Made by a program: the position numbers and the translations under genes. A DNA stretch of 64,000 bases, taken from the NCBI RefSeq assembly GCF_040802235.1, contig NC_133169.1:42539034-42603033 (forward strand), read 5' to 3'. Below the pieces are notes generated by a model. The model worked only from the letters and a program-made list of their open reading frames with translations. It was not told where the DNA came from and made no database searches. Shown here in pieces: positions 44,198-56,900 of this stretch. The first letter of the stretch is position 1. The number at the start of each line of letters is the position of its first letter. This DNA comes from Manis javanica. Lineage: Eukaryota; Chordata; Mammalia; Pholidota; Manidae.

Positions 44198-44938
44198 AGC
44201 ATCGCCCCGATGCCTGTGGAGGCTTTTTGATGATCATCCCCCGGCAAGAGTCCTCCAGAGAGTGCTGATGCCGGAAGCTCCTCCTCATATCATATCTTAG
44301 TTCATTTTCTGGGTAGCCAAGCTAGGCCTTGATCTTCTGCATAGAAGCAAACAGACCCTTTGCCCACATTTTGACATGCCCTCTATACCACTGTGTAGAA
44401 CTCATTGGAGGTCAGCACAAAGGAACTGCTTTTTTTTTTTATTAAGAGAAAGGCATATTATCAGAAAAGAGTACCTCCATAGCTGATCATCTGACACCCT
44501 TTAAGTGATCAACATTGAGGATATTTAAAGCATGTATTAATCTTTGATTTACCAATAGTTTTATCCTATCAAGGAGTAATCCCCCTTTTTTTTTTTTAAT
44601 ACCTTTAATCTACACCTACGTGAAGAAAACTATGTTTACTATGCTTTCCCCTATATCAGGTCCCCCCTAAAAACCGCATTATGGTTACTGCCCATCAGCA
44701 TAGCAAAATGTTGTAGAATCACTACTTGTCCTCTCTGTGTTGTATAGCCCTCCCTCCCCTTTCTCCCTTCCCCCCATGCATGCTAATCTTACTACCCCCT
44801 TCTTCTTCCCCCCCTTATCCCTCCCTGCCCACCCATCCTCCCCAGTTCCTTTCCCTTTGGTACCTGTTAGTCCATTTTTGGGTTCTGTAATTCCGCTGCT
44901 GTTTTGCTCCTTCAGTTTTTCCTTTGTTCTTCTACTCC

Positions 44939-46736
44939 TCAGATGAGTGAAATCATTTGGTATTTCTCTTTCTCCGCTTGGCTTATTTCACGGAGCATAA
45001 TACTCTCCAGCTCCATCCATGTTGCTGCAAATGGTAGGATTTTTCTGCTTCTTATGGCTGAGCAGTATTCCATTGTGTATATGTAGCACATCTTCTTTAT
45101 CCATTCACCTACCGATGGACATTTAGGTTGCTTCCAATTTTTGGCTATTGTAAATAGTGCTGCGGTAAAAATAGGGGTGCATGTGTCTTTCTCAAACTTG
45201 ATTGCTGCATTCTTGGGGTAAATTCCCAGGAGTGGAATTCCTGGGTCAAATGGTAGGTCTGTTTTGAGCATTTTGATGAACCTCCATACTGCTTTCCACA
45301 ATGGTTGAACTAATTTACATTCCCACCAGCAGTGTAGGAGGGTTCCCCTTTCTCCACAGCCTTGCCAACATTTGTTGTTGTTTGTCTTTTGGATGGCAGC
45401 TATCCTTACTGGTGTGAGGTGATACCTCATTGTAGTTTTAATTTGCATTTCTCTGATAATTAGCGATGTGGAGCATCTTTTCATGTGTCTGTTGGCCATC
45501 TGTATTTCTTTTTTAGAGAACTGTTTGTTCAGTTCCTCTGCCCATTTTTTAATTGGGTTATTTGTTTTTTGTTTGTTGAGGCATGTGAGTTCTTTATATA
45601 TTCTGGATGTCAAGCCTTTATCAGATCTGTCACTTTCAAATATATTCTCCCATACTGTAGGGTTCCTTTTTGTTCTATTGATGGTGTCTTTCGCTTTACA
45701 GAAGCTTTTCAGCTTAATGTAGTCCCACTTGCTCATTTTTGCTGTTGTTTTCCTTGCCCGGGGAGATATGTTCAAGAAGAGGTCACTCATGTTTATTTCT
45801 AACAGGTTTTTGCTTATGTTTTTTTCCAAGAGTTTAATGGTTTCATGACTTAAATTCAGGTCTTTGATCCATTTTGAGTTTACCTTTGTATATGGGGTTA
45901 GACAATGGTCCAGTTTCATTCTCCTACATGTAGCTGTCCAGTTTTGCCAGCACCATCTGTTGAAGAGACTGTCATTTTGCCATTGTGTGTCCATGGCTCC
46001 TTTATCAAATATTAATTGACCATATATGTTTGGGTTAATTTCTGGAGTCTCTAATCTGTTCCACTGGTCTGTGGCTCTGTTCTTGTGCCAGTACCAAATT
46101 GTCTTGATTACTATGGCTTTGTAGTAGAGCTTGAATTTGGGGAGTGAGATCCCCCCTACTTTATTCTTCTTTTTCAGGATTGCTTTGGCTATTCGGGGTC
46201 TTTGGTGTTTCCATATGAATTTTTGAAATATTTGTTCCAGTTCATTGAAGAATGTTGCTGGTAATTTGATAGGGATTGCATCAAATCTGTATATTGCTTT
46301 GGGCAGAATGGCCATTTTGACAATATAAATTCTTCCTAGCCATGAGCATGGGATGAGTTTCCATTTGTTAGTGTCCTCTTTAATTTCTCTTAAGAGTGAC
46401 TTGTAGTTTTCAAGGTGTAGATCTTTCACTTCTTTGGTTAGGTTTATTCCTAGGTACTTTATTCTTTTTGATGCAATTGTGAATGAAATTGTTTTCCTGA
46501 TTTCTCTTTCTACTGGTTCATTGTTAGTGTATAGGAAAGCTAAAGATTTCTGTGTGTTAATTTTGTATCCTGCAACTTTGCTGTAATCCGATATCAGTTC
46601 TAGTAGTTTTGGAGTAGAGTCTTTAGGGTTTTTTATGTACAATATCATATCATCTGCAAATAGTGACAGTTTAACTTCTTTACCAGTCTGGATTCCTTGT
46701 ATTTCTTTGTTTTGTCTGATTACCATGGCTAGGACC
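44939..46736 (-). CDS. L1 ORF2 C-terminal half (reverse transcriptase core to Cys-rich end), open
   Basis: About 599 codons without a stop, from just upstream of the catalytic FADDMILY motif through the thumb and the C-terminal domain. Landmarks are [19 protein letters not shown] ahead of the active site, [22 protein letters not shown]-type [19 protein letters not shown] with the cysteine/histidine cluster, and [20 protein letters not shown] near the end. The endonuclease domain and the RT N-terminus are lost by 5' truncation. The upstream codons of the open frame (46,768-46,737) belong to the host L1 and TSD. Intact coding contrasts with the broken host L1 and marks this as a recent copy. 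It is not autonomous. Confidence 0.88.
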
Positions 46737-46747
46737 GAGATGGGTGT
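46737..46747 (+). repeat. 11-bp target-site duplication, right copy
   Basis: GAGATGGGTGT matches 42,704-42,714 and marks the truncated 5' end of the minus-strand L1. Confidence 0.82.
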
Positions 46748-46935
46748 CGTTTTAATCCATTCAGCCATCCTATGTGTTTTGATTAGGGCTTTTAGGCCAT
46801 TTACTTTTACGTAATCATTGATAGGTATGCACTTAACTGCGATTTTGTTAATTGTTTTCTGATTGGTTTGATAGTTCTTCTCTGTTCCTTCTCTTGCTCT
46901 TTTGTGGTTTGGTGTTTTTAATATTATGGCTGGAT
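46748..46935 (-). mobile_element. Old antisense L1 ORF2 (right part)
   Basis: Continuation of 41,105-42,714 into the endonuclease-RT linker region. It ends where LTR-like sequence begins. Confidence 0.7.
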
Positions 46936-46949
46936 TCCTTTTGTGACTG

Positions 46950-47430
46950 GGCAGTGTGCATTGTGGATCTCCTGGGTTCTTGTCTTGAAGGAAAGAATTC
47001 AGTTTAGAGACCCAATAGACAGTTAAAGCTGCAGGGTGTTTTTATTCAGCGAAGCAATAGATGGTACACTCCTGAGACAGAGAAGCAGACTGACCCCAAG
47101 GGTGGATAGCCACTCATTGGGCTTTTCACTGTGTCTTTTATGGGGTTTATTTGGTTTCCTCCCTCCCATTTTTTCATTCTCACACTGTCTTTCGGATGTC
47201 TTGTTTCCTCCTCTTCAGCCTCTTTGTATAAGTTTGTGTTTTGTCATTTTTTCCCATGAACATCCAAGAGAGATGCATGGTGGGGTCAAAACTTTAATGT
47301 AAATGATACAATACTGATATGGTGGCTTCAGGGTCATTAACAACAAGGTCTTTCATAAGTGCATATGCTCTAAAATCAGGAAGGTCCCAGTGACCGTATC
47401 TTCTGTTTATCAGTTTGTGCTGAAACACTG
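46950..47430 (-). repeat. Probable ERV solo LTR, minus strand
   Basis: On the minus strand an AATAAA (TTTATT at 47,039-47,044) is followed by GCAGCTTTAACTG, then AATTCTTTCCTTCAAGAC and CAAGAACCCAGG near 46,970. This is the usual poly(A)-plus-U5 layout of gammaretrovirus-like LTRs. The left end is near 46,950 and the right end is uncertain. Confidence 0.5.
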
Positions 47431-47621
47431 AACGGGTTGGTTTGAAGGAGACAGGCGGTCTCTGACCAGAGACTGGGTGGGCGGCTGCCTTCCTCTCTCC
47501 TATCCTGCTCCTGTCTCTCTAACTGCCTACTCTAACATTGCCAGTTTATTTTTTGTGTTACCTATTATGTGGTTTTGGTTTGTGGTTAGTATGAGATTCA
47601 TATATGCCAAGCTACGTACGT

Positions 47622-47623
<2 letters not shown>

Positions 47624-47671
<48 letters not shown>
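47624..47671 (+). repeat. (GT)24 microsatellite
   Basis: Forty-eight uninterrupted alternating bases. Two adjacent ACGT tetramers precede it. It is likely length-polymorphic. Confidence 0.97.
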
Positions 47672-47672
<1 letters not shown>

Positions 47673-47815
47673 TCCTCTTCTCAAAGGAAAGAATTCCAGA
47701 TGAGATGCAGAGTTAAAGCCACAGGAGTTTTTAATCTAGCACATGTATGGAAGACACTCTACTTTCAGTTGCCTGAGGGAATCCCACCAGGCCCCGGCTC
47801 CTCCAACTGACTATT
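47672..47815 (-). repeat. Second LTR-like U5 fragment
   Basis: Shares with 46,980-47,060 the order AAAGGAAAGAATTCCAGAT, GAGTTAAAGCCACAGGAGTT and TTTAAT on the plus strand. It is therefore a related LTR end about 0.7 kb away, possibly a second solo LTR or the other LTR of a collapsed element. Confidence 0.45.
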
Positions 47816-47829
47816 TGAGGTTACCAATT

Positions 47830-48170
47830 GAATCTCCATCTCATACAGTGTGGACGTATTTCAAACTGCTGGTTTTGCACTGGTCCCAGGTTGAACGAGT
47901 TTATGTATGAACCCTTGAAAATCAGAATCTCAATATCCTATAGCCTTTTGAGTCTCCTTGAAATAAATCCCATTGGTTTTCAAAGCAGATGTTTTGGGGG
48001 GTCATCTTTCCAGTACAGGTCCCAAAGATTGGGTACATGATGTGGGGCACACACCCCTTGCTCCGTGGACAGCTCCGCAAGTGTGAGCTCCCTCCTCACT
48101 GTGGGTCACTGTCCTGGAAGGAGGGCTGTTGGCAAGACTGTCTCTGCCTCTCCTTCCATCTCAGTGTGGC
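47830..48170 (-). mobile_element. Old L1 5'UTR fragment, antisense
   Basis: The reverse complement resembles L1M 5'UTR: the reversed AAAACATCTGCTTTGAAAAC block near 47,980 and the GGAGGGAGCTCACACTTGCG block near 48,070-48,095. Confidence 0.5.
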
Positions 48171-51100
48171 CTTTTCATCGTCTGTTCAGAGGAGCTTACC
48201 AGTCTTCTATTACCTCCCTTAGTTTATACTCCTCTCATTTTTTCAGTTCCAGAACACTTCTTTTTGGTGTTCCTGGAATGGGCCATCCATGCTCTTGGGA
48301 TATTTGGCTCTTCTCTCTCTCTTGGTACAATGTTTTCATCTCAGATGTCGGGATTCCAGATTGTCTAGGGTTCCTTCAGGTCTTTTCCTGCAAAGTCACA
48401 GTGAAACCTTCCCTGGCTACCCAATCTACAATTTCAGCCCACTTCCAAAATGTCATATCCCCTCTTTTTTCTTCTTAGCTTCTACCACTATTTTTACACT
48501 TTTACCTTGATCATGTCTTTTCCCCCAAAAAGAAAATTTGTGTCTTTACTACTATATCTCTAGGAGTTCATTGAATAGCATTAAACAAATGAATAAAGGG
48601 ATTATAGATTTTTTCAACTTTATTTTCCAGTAATTGTATTTAAATATAATTGTTTCCCCTTTAGATTTTGAACTTTCCAGTAAGTTATTTTCCACAATCT
48701 GATGTTCTTATAGCCTTCTATACCACTTAATTTTACTGATGTGTTACTTTCCCTATTTTCTTGAAGCTAGTAAATCATTTAACACTTTTCATCTGATCAT
48801 TGCTTTGACCTAATCACCAACTTCATTTAATCTAGTCTTTATACTTTTTCAGAAATATCCATGGAACATTAAAATAGCCCATTGGAATTTTGGGCATGGT
48901 TGTAGCTTATAGATTTGCTGGTCTTCATTGTAGGTATTAGGTCTGGGCCTTATTTTTATTGTCAAATACCAACTCTCAATGTCTTAAGGTTTTTCTTTGG
49001 AACTGGTGAGATTCGCTGGAGAAGAATTATCCTCTCTAGTACTTAAGAGGTGTAACTTTAGCTGCTGTTATTCTCAGGCCAAGTAGAAGGAAGGACATTG
49101 TAACTCACCGTTTAATAGGAAGAATTTCCTTTAATCTCTTTCAGTCTGGTTTCCACGTCCTCACTGGTGTCCATGTGTTTCCCAGTTCTACATCTCTCTT
49201 GTTAAATCTCTCCAAGAGGAAAATTCTGATTTTCTTCTAAGGGGGGAGAAAACTGATTTTTTATCCACAGGATAGGTCAGAGGATCTGTAGCCCAATTTC
49301 AGGGGGGCTGTTCCTCCCAAGTCCTTAATTATTCTTTGATTCTTCAGTGTTTGCTCTCTATTCCCTGGCCAGTCTAGAGTTTGGTTAAGTCATCTAATAC
49401 TAATATATCCATCTTCCAGATTTTATATTTAATTTCTGTAATCACCTTTCCTATTCTCTGTCATTTTTGGTTTATGCATTTTTGTTTCTTAACTCTCTTT
49501 ACTGCAATTTAAGGAGGGAGCAGAGAAAAACACATTTCAATTACTTCATTTAAAATAGTAAAATTACTTAAACAGTTCTGATTTTGCATATGTCATGAAC
49601 AATTTGTAGTATACTTTATACATAATAATTTCCATTTAAATTCAGAGCAATAGAATTTGGGCCATTCAGTTTGTTGTATTCCTTTATTTATAAGAAAGTA
49701 AAGTTAACACAATAGAGTAGAAAAAAGAAAGCAGTGCTGTCAGAGCCCATTTTCAGGAAGCATCAGGACACATCTGCTGTGGTTGTACGCTTTGTTTTTT
49801 TACTGAAAGATTGGCTGACTTAATCTGTCGCTTCTCTAACCAAAGTTGTGGCCAATGACAAATCTGACTGTTTGAAAAGCTTGGGTCCTTTCTAGGCAAG
49901 TGTTTGCCGCCAGTGAGTAACGCGCTGCACTCTGAGGGTCCCGCAGGAGGTCCTGACACATATTTTAAGCCCTGAACCTGAGCTCAAGGGTTCTCCAAAT
50001 TATCCCGACTGTCAGCCGACTGCTCTGAAGGGAACAGCAATCAGATGAGGCAGCTCTTGAGTGTTTATGGAAACAATCAGGGTCACTTTCTGAGAACTGG
50101 CTGCTCTCCACAGGCGGGGCCCGGCCTGTGCTCTGTAGCGCCACCTTCTGGCCCGTGGCATCCTCACTGCCTTCCACCTGCGTAGTCCCCCTTCATTCGC
50201 CTTTTGAGTGCTGGCGCCCCAGTGCTGGGGACAGCAGTGACCGTTCACCTTTCAAAGCCTATCCTGTATAGACCGTATGTATGGGCTCTATAGGCAGTTC
50301 TTTCAAGCCCTACTTTTTAAAATTCTAATACTGGTAAATCTAGGAATTGCATACCTGTTAGTTTAAAACTCCAGCATTGCAGAAGGGGGCGTGTCTTCCT
50401 CCCTGCGTACCTGGCTTCCCCTTCACAGACAACCAAGATTCCAGGCTCTTGTATATCATCCTGGTTACCGGCTGTGCGTGTGCAAGCACATGTGTATATA
50501 CTCTCCACTTGGTGTACACAAGCTGTGGGAACACTGAGCAAAAGCACAGAGATGACAAACATGGTGCACAGGGTAGATTTTAGATAGTGCTGTGCACAGG
50601 AGAAGACAGAAAAGGATGACAAAGTCTAGAGCAGGGGACCTAGATTGGCCCTTGAGGTCCCGAGATCCAAACTTTCTTCATAGGAATTAGTGCAACGCAG
50701 TTGGTTCAATCAATTCCCACTCCCATCTCCACCCTCAGGTGCTTATTGTCAATATTGTACTGTATTTTGGCATGAAGCATTGCATTTGTGTTTTGTTTCT
50801 GTTTCTTTTCCATGGCATTTCCATTCATGTTTTGAGTTGGCTCTATGGCAGAGTTGAGTGACTTTTTCAGGAGTGACTCTTGTAATATTTTTTTTAATAC
50901 ACATTTGACAATTTCTGCCAGTTGCTTTTACACTTGAAAACAACTTGTCTGCAGATCATACTGCAGTATTACACCTTCTTTTTCTCAGCATCTGCAGATA
51001 CTCTGCTATTTCTCTACTATTTTCAAGCAATGTATGTTGTTTTATGGAAGAGTAAAGCCAGCTTGATGTTTAGCACTTGCCATGACTTGCTTTTCCTCTT

Positions 51101-51824
51101 AGGATACCTGAAGAATTTGTTTGTTTTATCCTTTAAGGAAAAAAAAAATAACTGCAATTTAGGAATTTGTGGTTTCAGGTCTTCATTGCAAGGGGTGTTT
51201 TACTGTGGCATATCTTGCATAATTGTCTTGTTTATTGGTTGACCTTTTTATTGTTACGTCACATCATTTCACCTTTCTTTTTTTATCTGTCTTCTCATTG
51301 TGTATTTGTCCTTCCCTTTATAACTGCTCTCAAGTAGATATGTCAGTTTTTCAGTTGAAAGATGTATTCTGTTACTCTGTTTCTTTCTGGTCCTAAGTTG
51401 TTTGTTCATCCTGTTTTGACCTTGTTTAGCTTTTTATTCCCCCCCCCCCCTGCTTTCCATTTTTATTTCTTTGCTTTGGCTTGTCATCTTGTCTTCACGC
51501 CCTCGTTGTACTGAAGCCAGTTGCCAGTTCTATGGCATGGAGAATGCTAATGTACTTCTTTGTCTATTCCTTGGGTTACATTTTTCAAACAGGTTTTTTT
51601 TTTCTTCATTTCATTCAACTTTGTTTTCCTCAATATGGTTATCTAGTTGCTATGCTCTCTTTTTTTCCTGTTGCTCTTGTTTAATTAGGGATTTCCATTC
51701 TCACTCAGCCTACTGTATTTTACTGCTGGTGAATTTACTCTGACACTCTGTGCTTGTCTTGGTGTGAGAGCTGAGAAAAAAATCTCTCTCCACTCACCCC
51801 CTTGGAAAAGAAGTCAACCTCCTC
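48171..51824. other. No gene recognised
   Basis: A 3.6-kb stretch with chance frames only. A modestly GC-richer patch (49,740-50,280) contains overlapping short frames on the minus strand without family resemblance. A poly(C) run lies at 51,441-51,450. Confidence 0.45.
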
Positions 51825-52270
51825 ATCCCTGGAACCTGTGAATATGTTACTGCAAGTGTCAAAAGAGGCTTTTTAGGTGGGATTTATTTCAAGGTTTTGA
51901 AAAGGGCAGATTATCCTGGATTGCCTGTGTGGGGATGATGTAATCACAAGAGTCCTTATGGGAGGAGGTAGAGGGGAGAGAGAGAGAGTGGCCATGTGAC
52001 AGTGGAAGTGGATGTTGTAGTGATGTATTCTAAAGATGAAGGAAATGAAGGTGCGCCAGCAATGTAGGCAGCCTCTAGAACCTGGAAAAGGGAACAGAGT
52101 CACCCCTACAGCCTCCAGGTGGGACCAGTTCTGCCAATATCTTGATTTTAGGCAGTAAGACCCATAATGGAATTATGATCTCCAGAACTGCAAGATAAGA
52201 AATTTGTATTTTAAGCCCCTTACGCAGTGGTAATCTGCTGTAACAGCAATAGGAAGCTCATACTATAGGG
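51825..52270 (+). repeat. MaLR-like (MLT1/THE1-type) LTR fragment
   Basis: The phrases GGAACCTGTGAATATGTTAC, GATTATCCTGGATTGCC, GTAATCACAAGAGTCCTTAT, CCAGAACTGCAAGATAAGAA and ACAGCAATAGGAAGCTCAT occur in the order of mammalian-wide MaLR LTRs. Old and diverged. Confidence 0.65.
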
Positions 52271-53758
52271 CATGTTTAGAATAATTCTTTCTCTTAGTTC
52301 TAGACCTAATCTGAACCATTTTATTTTTGAGAAAGATTTTTTCTGTCTTTAGTTAATTATTGACTACTAACTTAAGAATGCTCCTTAGTCACTAGCTTAT
52401 GGTTGTTTCATTGATTTATATTTTCTTTCTGTTCCTGATCTCCAATTCCTTCTTGATGCCCTGCCCTATAGGCATATAGTATAATGGGCATGGCTTTTAT
52501 TCTTGGAAATGTACTCTGTTGTATTTATCAACCATATGTTGCATATCCATTCTTTCTGAGTTAGAAACTAAAATGCCACTTCCCTTCCATTATAAATAAT
52601 GCTGTGAATTTCACCCTAGTAAAGATCATGTTATAGAATGAGATTATAGGCTCATAGGTTATATGTATATTTAATTTCATTAAATATTGGCTAATTTTTT
52701 CTCCAACACAGCTACATAGGTGGATACTTCATTTTATATCATGAAGGTTCCTTTTTTAATCCATATCCTTACAATTATTTGTATAGGTTAATCTAATTTT
52801 TACCAATTTGGTATGTGTAAAATAGTATCTAATTTTTGGTTTGGGTTTTTCCAATAGGTGACAAGGCTGAGACTGTCTTGGGAAATGTGCCTACCATTTA
52901 GTGGCTGCAAGAGTCCGAGCCCATGTGTGTGGAACAGCGTGAGGCAGGACCTGCTTGAGGTAAAGAAGGCTGAAGCTGGCTGGATCACTGCCTGGCTCTA
53001 GAGCAACTGCTCAGTTTGAAGGAAATACATATTGCCCCTCAGGGAGCAGACAGTCAGTGGGAAGTTGGAAGTAGAATGGAGCTAACTAGAGTTCAAGCCC
53101 TGTGCAGATCCCATGGGTTTCCAGGAGACTGGGGCCTAGAACAGAAGCTGGCGAATGAAGCCTTCGTGCTTGACAAGCACAGGATTCACGATGAGGGCCA
53201 TGGATGTAAAGCCAGGGGCTTCCTATTTCCCTGAAGGCTCTGGGGAAGTGATGGGGAAGAGAGTTTCAAAAGAGACAATGGGTTGTTGAAATACATGAGC
53301 CTGTTCCCTATAGTGGGGAAAATTCAATAAATGCTGGAGCTGTGTGGAATCACAAGGTGTTCGCAAACCCACTATACACATATACCCCACATACAACTTT
53401 TATGTGTACATGTTATATGGTACTGCTAAGATATGACAGTTACCATGTTATATGGGGCAAGAAGGTTCTAAGTCTGGTTCAGGTAATGCCTTATTCTCAC
53501 CCTTGGGGAAATTTAGCAATGTGGTTACCCTAGATACATAAAGTAATGATCTTTTGTTTAATCCACATCATTGGTTCCCATGTTTTGATATGAAGTGTAA
53601 GATAAAAATTCAAGTTGAGAAGAGTTTGTGTTGGGTAAAAGACCCCCCCCCCCATCATTGGTTTGCTCTGATGCCTGTGTCAGAATGCTCTGGAACCCTG
53701 TCTCACATCATAATGGCCCTCCTGGTGTACTTAAGCACCGGCCAGGCCAGTGAGTGAC
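52271..53758. other. Upstream flank of the FAM170-like gene
   Basis: No coding feature recognised. The stretch 52,860-53,250 is GC-richer with short frames of no resemblance. A poly(C) run lies at 53,644-53,653. The promoter of the downstream gene is expected in the right-hand part, but no TATA box or CpG island marks it. Confidence 0.45.
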
Positions 53759-53759
53759 T

Positions 53760-53838
53760 GAGTGCGGAGAGAGCCTCTCTAGTTGCTTGTTGTTCTTGGA
53801 TAGTGAGTGCGGAGAGAGCCTTTCCAGTTGCTTGTTGT
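53760..53838 (+). repeat. 45-bp tandem duplication just upstream of the FAM170-like start
   Basis: GAGTGCGGAGAGAGCC followed by AGTTGCTTGTTGTT occurs twice with a 45-base offset (first copy from 53,760, second from 53,805) and two base differences. It lies about 95-170 bases before the initiator ATG, probably in the promoter or 5'UTR. Confidence 0.85.
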
Positions 53839-53931
53839 TAGATATACTGACCTGTTTCTTTGCTGCCATCACTTGAACCTCTGGCAGCAGAGTTCCAGGG
53901 AGGAAGGCACACTTCTTTGAAGTGCTGAGCC

Positions 53932-56900
53932 ATGAAGCGTAAACGGAAAAGGAAACATCTTGAAACCACACGTTTCCTCAAAGCTGCCAGGATGTCAGGA
54001 GGTGTGTCTGTGATATTCTCTGAGCATTGGGGATCAAAAAACTCTTCTAAAGAAAAAGAGCAAGGATTCCTACTTATGGGAGAGAAGGGGCAGGAAGGCT
54101 AGAGGGAGAAGTGTGGGTGCGCTGGTCTTTCTAAGGGAATAGATCATCTGAGGGTCAAGAACAGGTTCCTGTGACTAGGTCCTTGTCTCTGTAGCGTAGG
54201 ACCTGTGTTCCCGACATCGTGCCGCTCTGGGTTACTGTATCACAGATGTAGTGACTGATTACTATAACTTTTCTTATATAATGTATTTCCCTTTATTTCT
54301 TTTTTTACAAAACTGAGGGCATTTGTTAAGTAAGTGGGTATTGTTATACATTTTCCAATAATACTTTTTCCAGTTTATGAAGAATGTGTGGCTCATAGAG
54401 GTAAGTAATTAGGAAAAAAGTTTGGGACCCTAAAATTGGAGGTGCGGGGATGAGAGTATGAAGTCAGGTACAAAATGACTTGATTTCTTAGATTGTCTCC
54501 AACATGAAGACCTTTCTTTCATTGTCTCAGAGCATAGAGATGTAAATGTGCGGCTCCGTTATGAAATGTAAGGAGGAAACCAGCAGGACACACACATGCA
54601 CTTACACACATATGTACATCTAATACCATTTAACCACAATGGTTGAATGGAGAAAGTTCGGTTCTTTCTAGAAAAAATGGGAAACTGAAATAGTTGTGAC
54701 TGTGAGGTTTAAAAAGTAAATAGGTCCTATGAGGAAGAACCAGTGCTCAGCAGCGGGAGGGGACAGACCAGGACCAGGATCGAGCGTCCCAGTGGGGGCT
54801 CATGAAAGGAATGTGACATTTGGGTTTCAGCACACCCCAGTGGGGCCTTGAGGGGAGGCTTGGAAAGTGAGTCTGTCTTCAACTTCAGTACAAATAGTGC
54901 ATGTTCAGAGATATATTTTGTGTAAACTATGAAGCATGTAAAACAATTTCACACCAATTCGCACATACACACATGTATAGCATAAATAAGCAAAGGGGAA
55001 GACAGTAATTTCTAACGTAATGCCTTTCTTAATATGTACCAGGTCCGAAAGCAACGGAAGCTGCTGCTGCTGCTTCAGAGTTCCTCTCCTGTGTCCCTTG
55101 TGAGAACAAGCCCGCTGGTGCTGGTAAGAAGGGACTATCGAGTGGGATACAAAGGACAGTGGGGATCTAGGCAGAGCCCAGAGATGAACTGTGTGATTCT
55201 GCTCATCAGTCAGCACAAGGCTGCACAGTACAGAAAGAAACTCAAGATGCTTCTCCATCTTCATTAATATAACCCCCAAGAGAAGTAGTAAATTCCAAGG
55301 GAAAATACTTAGAAGGATTGGAGCGAGCCCAAGGACACAAGGGGAGAGCAGTGAGTTATTTGAGGAAATGGTGGAAGAGGGCCTAAGGGGATGAGGTGTA
55401 TCAGAGAAACATGGAAGAACATGTCGGTATGAACTGGGCAAGGACAGGTTATTTTACCAAGAAGGTGTGACAGCACTAATAGCCTAAAGCAGGCCCAACA
55501 TCATAGGATCCTCAGGTCCTGACCTGAGTATAGACACACCTGGTCCAAGACCCCAGCACAGAGGTACCTTCTCATAGCTGATGTTCTCAAGTTCAACCCT
55601 ATACAGACCCATCAGCACCCGCTATCTTCATCATTCACTTCCTTGTCATCTTTCACATGCATCTAAGTTCTCTAATCTGTTTTTGTCCCAACCAAAGAGT
55701 GATAATTCCTCTGATTACCAAAGTGCTGCATTAATTATCCCTATATTTTAATGTTATATAAATAGGAATGCACAACACATGCTTTACGTCTACTTCTTTT
55801 CACTCTCTGTACCTGTGTTTATAATCATCATCCATGTTATATGTGACTGTAGTTCATTCATTCTTGGCATATAGTGTCTTTATTGATTATACTTTTATGA
55901 GCATTTGGGTTACATTTCAGTCTAGGGTTACTCTCAAAGGAGATATTCTGAAAATTCTATTACATGTTTTTGCCATATGGACATACGTCTGTTTGTTGAA
56001 CGCCTCTGAGTTAAAGTGCTAGGCTTTCGTGTCCGTATTCTATCTCAACTCTTTAGACCTCAATCTTTCAAGATTTTACTTTGTAATGCAATCACATGTT
56101 GCTCTACATTTATTCTTGCACACTCTTTCCTGCGCCCTCATTTACTTTGGAATCAAACAGTTCTGTATTCTGAAAACTCATATTCTTTCTCTTACAGCCA
56201 TTGATTCTCATATCCTTCTGTTCTTTCACTGTTACTTTAGATTTCACATATACATTAATTCCACTAGTCTCAAAGAGAATACTCCCAATAATTCTGTTGC
56301 ACATCTAAGCCACCTAACAACATGTGAAACACGCACACACAAATCCGTAATCGTAGGACACGCAGTCTGCACACATAGATATGTGCTGACCTAAAACACA
56401 GACACAAAACACACATACCATTCTCACGCACACAGGACTCACTCCATATTCAACTGTGCAAACACCAGATCAGTCACACATTAAACTCTAACCTAGTTTA
56501 AACCATCAGGTTAAGAATTGATGCACACAACACACATGACATTCATCACACCATTCTGCCGCAATGTGCGCACGATGCACACACCTGACATTCATTGGAG
56601 ATGAAGGTTATTTTAATGCACTGAGGAAAAGTGAGCTTGGTCAGCAAAACAAAGACAGTGACTAATAATATAAAATAAATTCTGGAAAGATAAAAATTCA
56701 ATTGTTTCATGTGAGGTTGTAAATCTAGGAGGGGGAGTGCAAAGGGCACACCCACACACACAAAAATGGTAGAGGAAAGAAACTGGTACCAAAAGTCTTA
56801 AGCAAGGTGAGTGAGTGTGAGGATCCTGGACTACAGGGTCCGGAGAGTAACCCGGAAAGCTGTAATAGGCCCATTCTCTGTCCAAGCCAAAGGTAAATGT

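Larger units (their letters stand above)
42715..46736 (-). mobile_element. Young 5'-truncated L1 with an ERV-derived 3' extension (L1-ERV chimera)
   Basis: On the minus strand the order is an open C-terminal half of L1 ORF2 (46,736-44,939), the ordinary L1 3'UTR (to about 44,600), and an A-run (T's at 44,587-44,600). About 140 unassigned bases and a second A-run (T's near 44,431-44,441) follow. Then come retroviral sequence with a Pol C-terminus-like and Env TM region (44,430-43,890), a spacer, a purine tract, LTR U3 and R, and finally AATAAA and a poly(A) tail. An 11-bp TSD encloses the whole, so it inserted as one RNA copy. The old L1 poly(A) site is still inside, as expected when L1 transcription reads through into a downstream ERV. 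The ordinary L1 copies at 9.3 and 35.3 kb lack the extension. Confidence 0.85.

Noticed and set aside
44939-46768. A single 609-codon ORF2 frame suggesting an L1 with an internal deletion between endonuclease linker and RT
   Set aside because: The first ten or so codons belong to the host L1 and the TSD. GAGATGGGTGT on both sides shows two nested L1s and not one deleted element.
47477-47810. Two frames rich in Cys-Val repeats
   Set aside because: Translation of the (GT)n microsatellite.
54905-55441. 178-codon minus-strand frame across FAM170-like exon 2
   Set aside because: No domain or family resemblance. It lies antisense to a supported exon and its flanking introns, so it is most likely chance.
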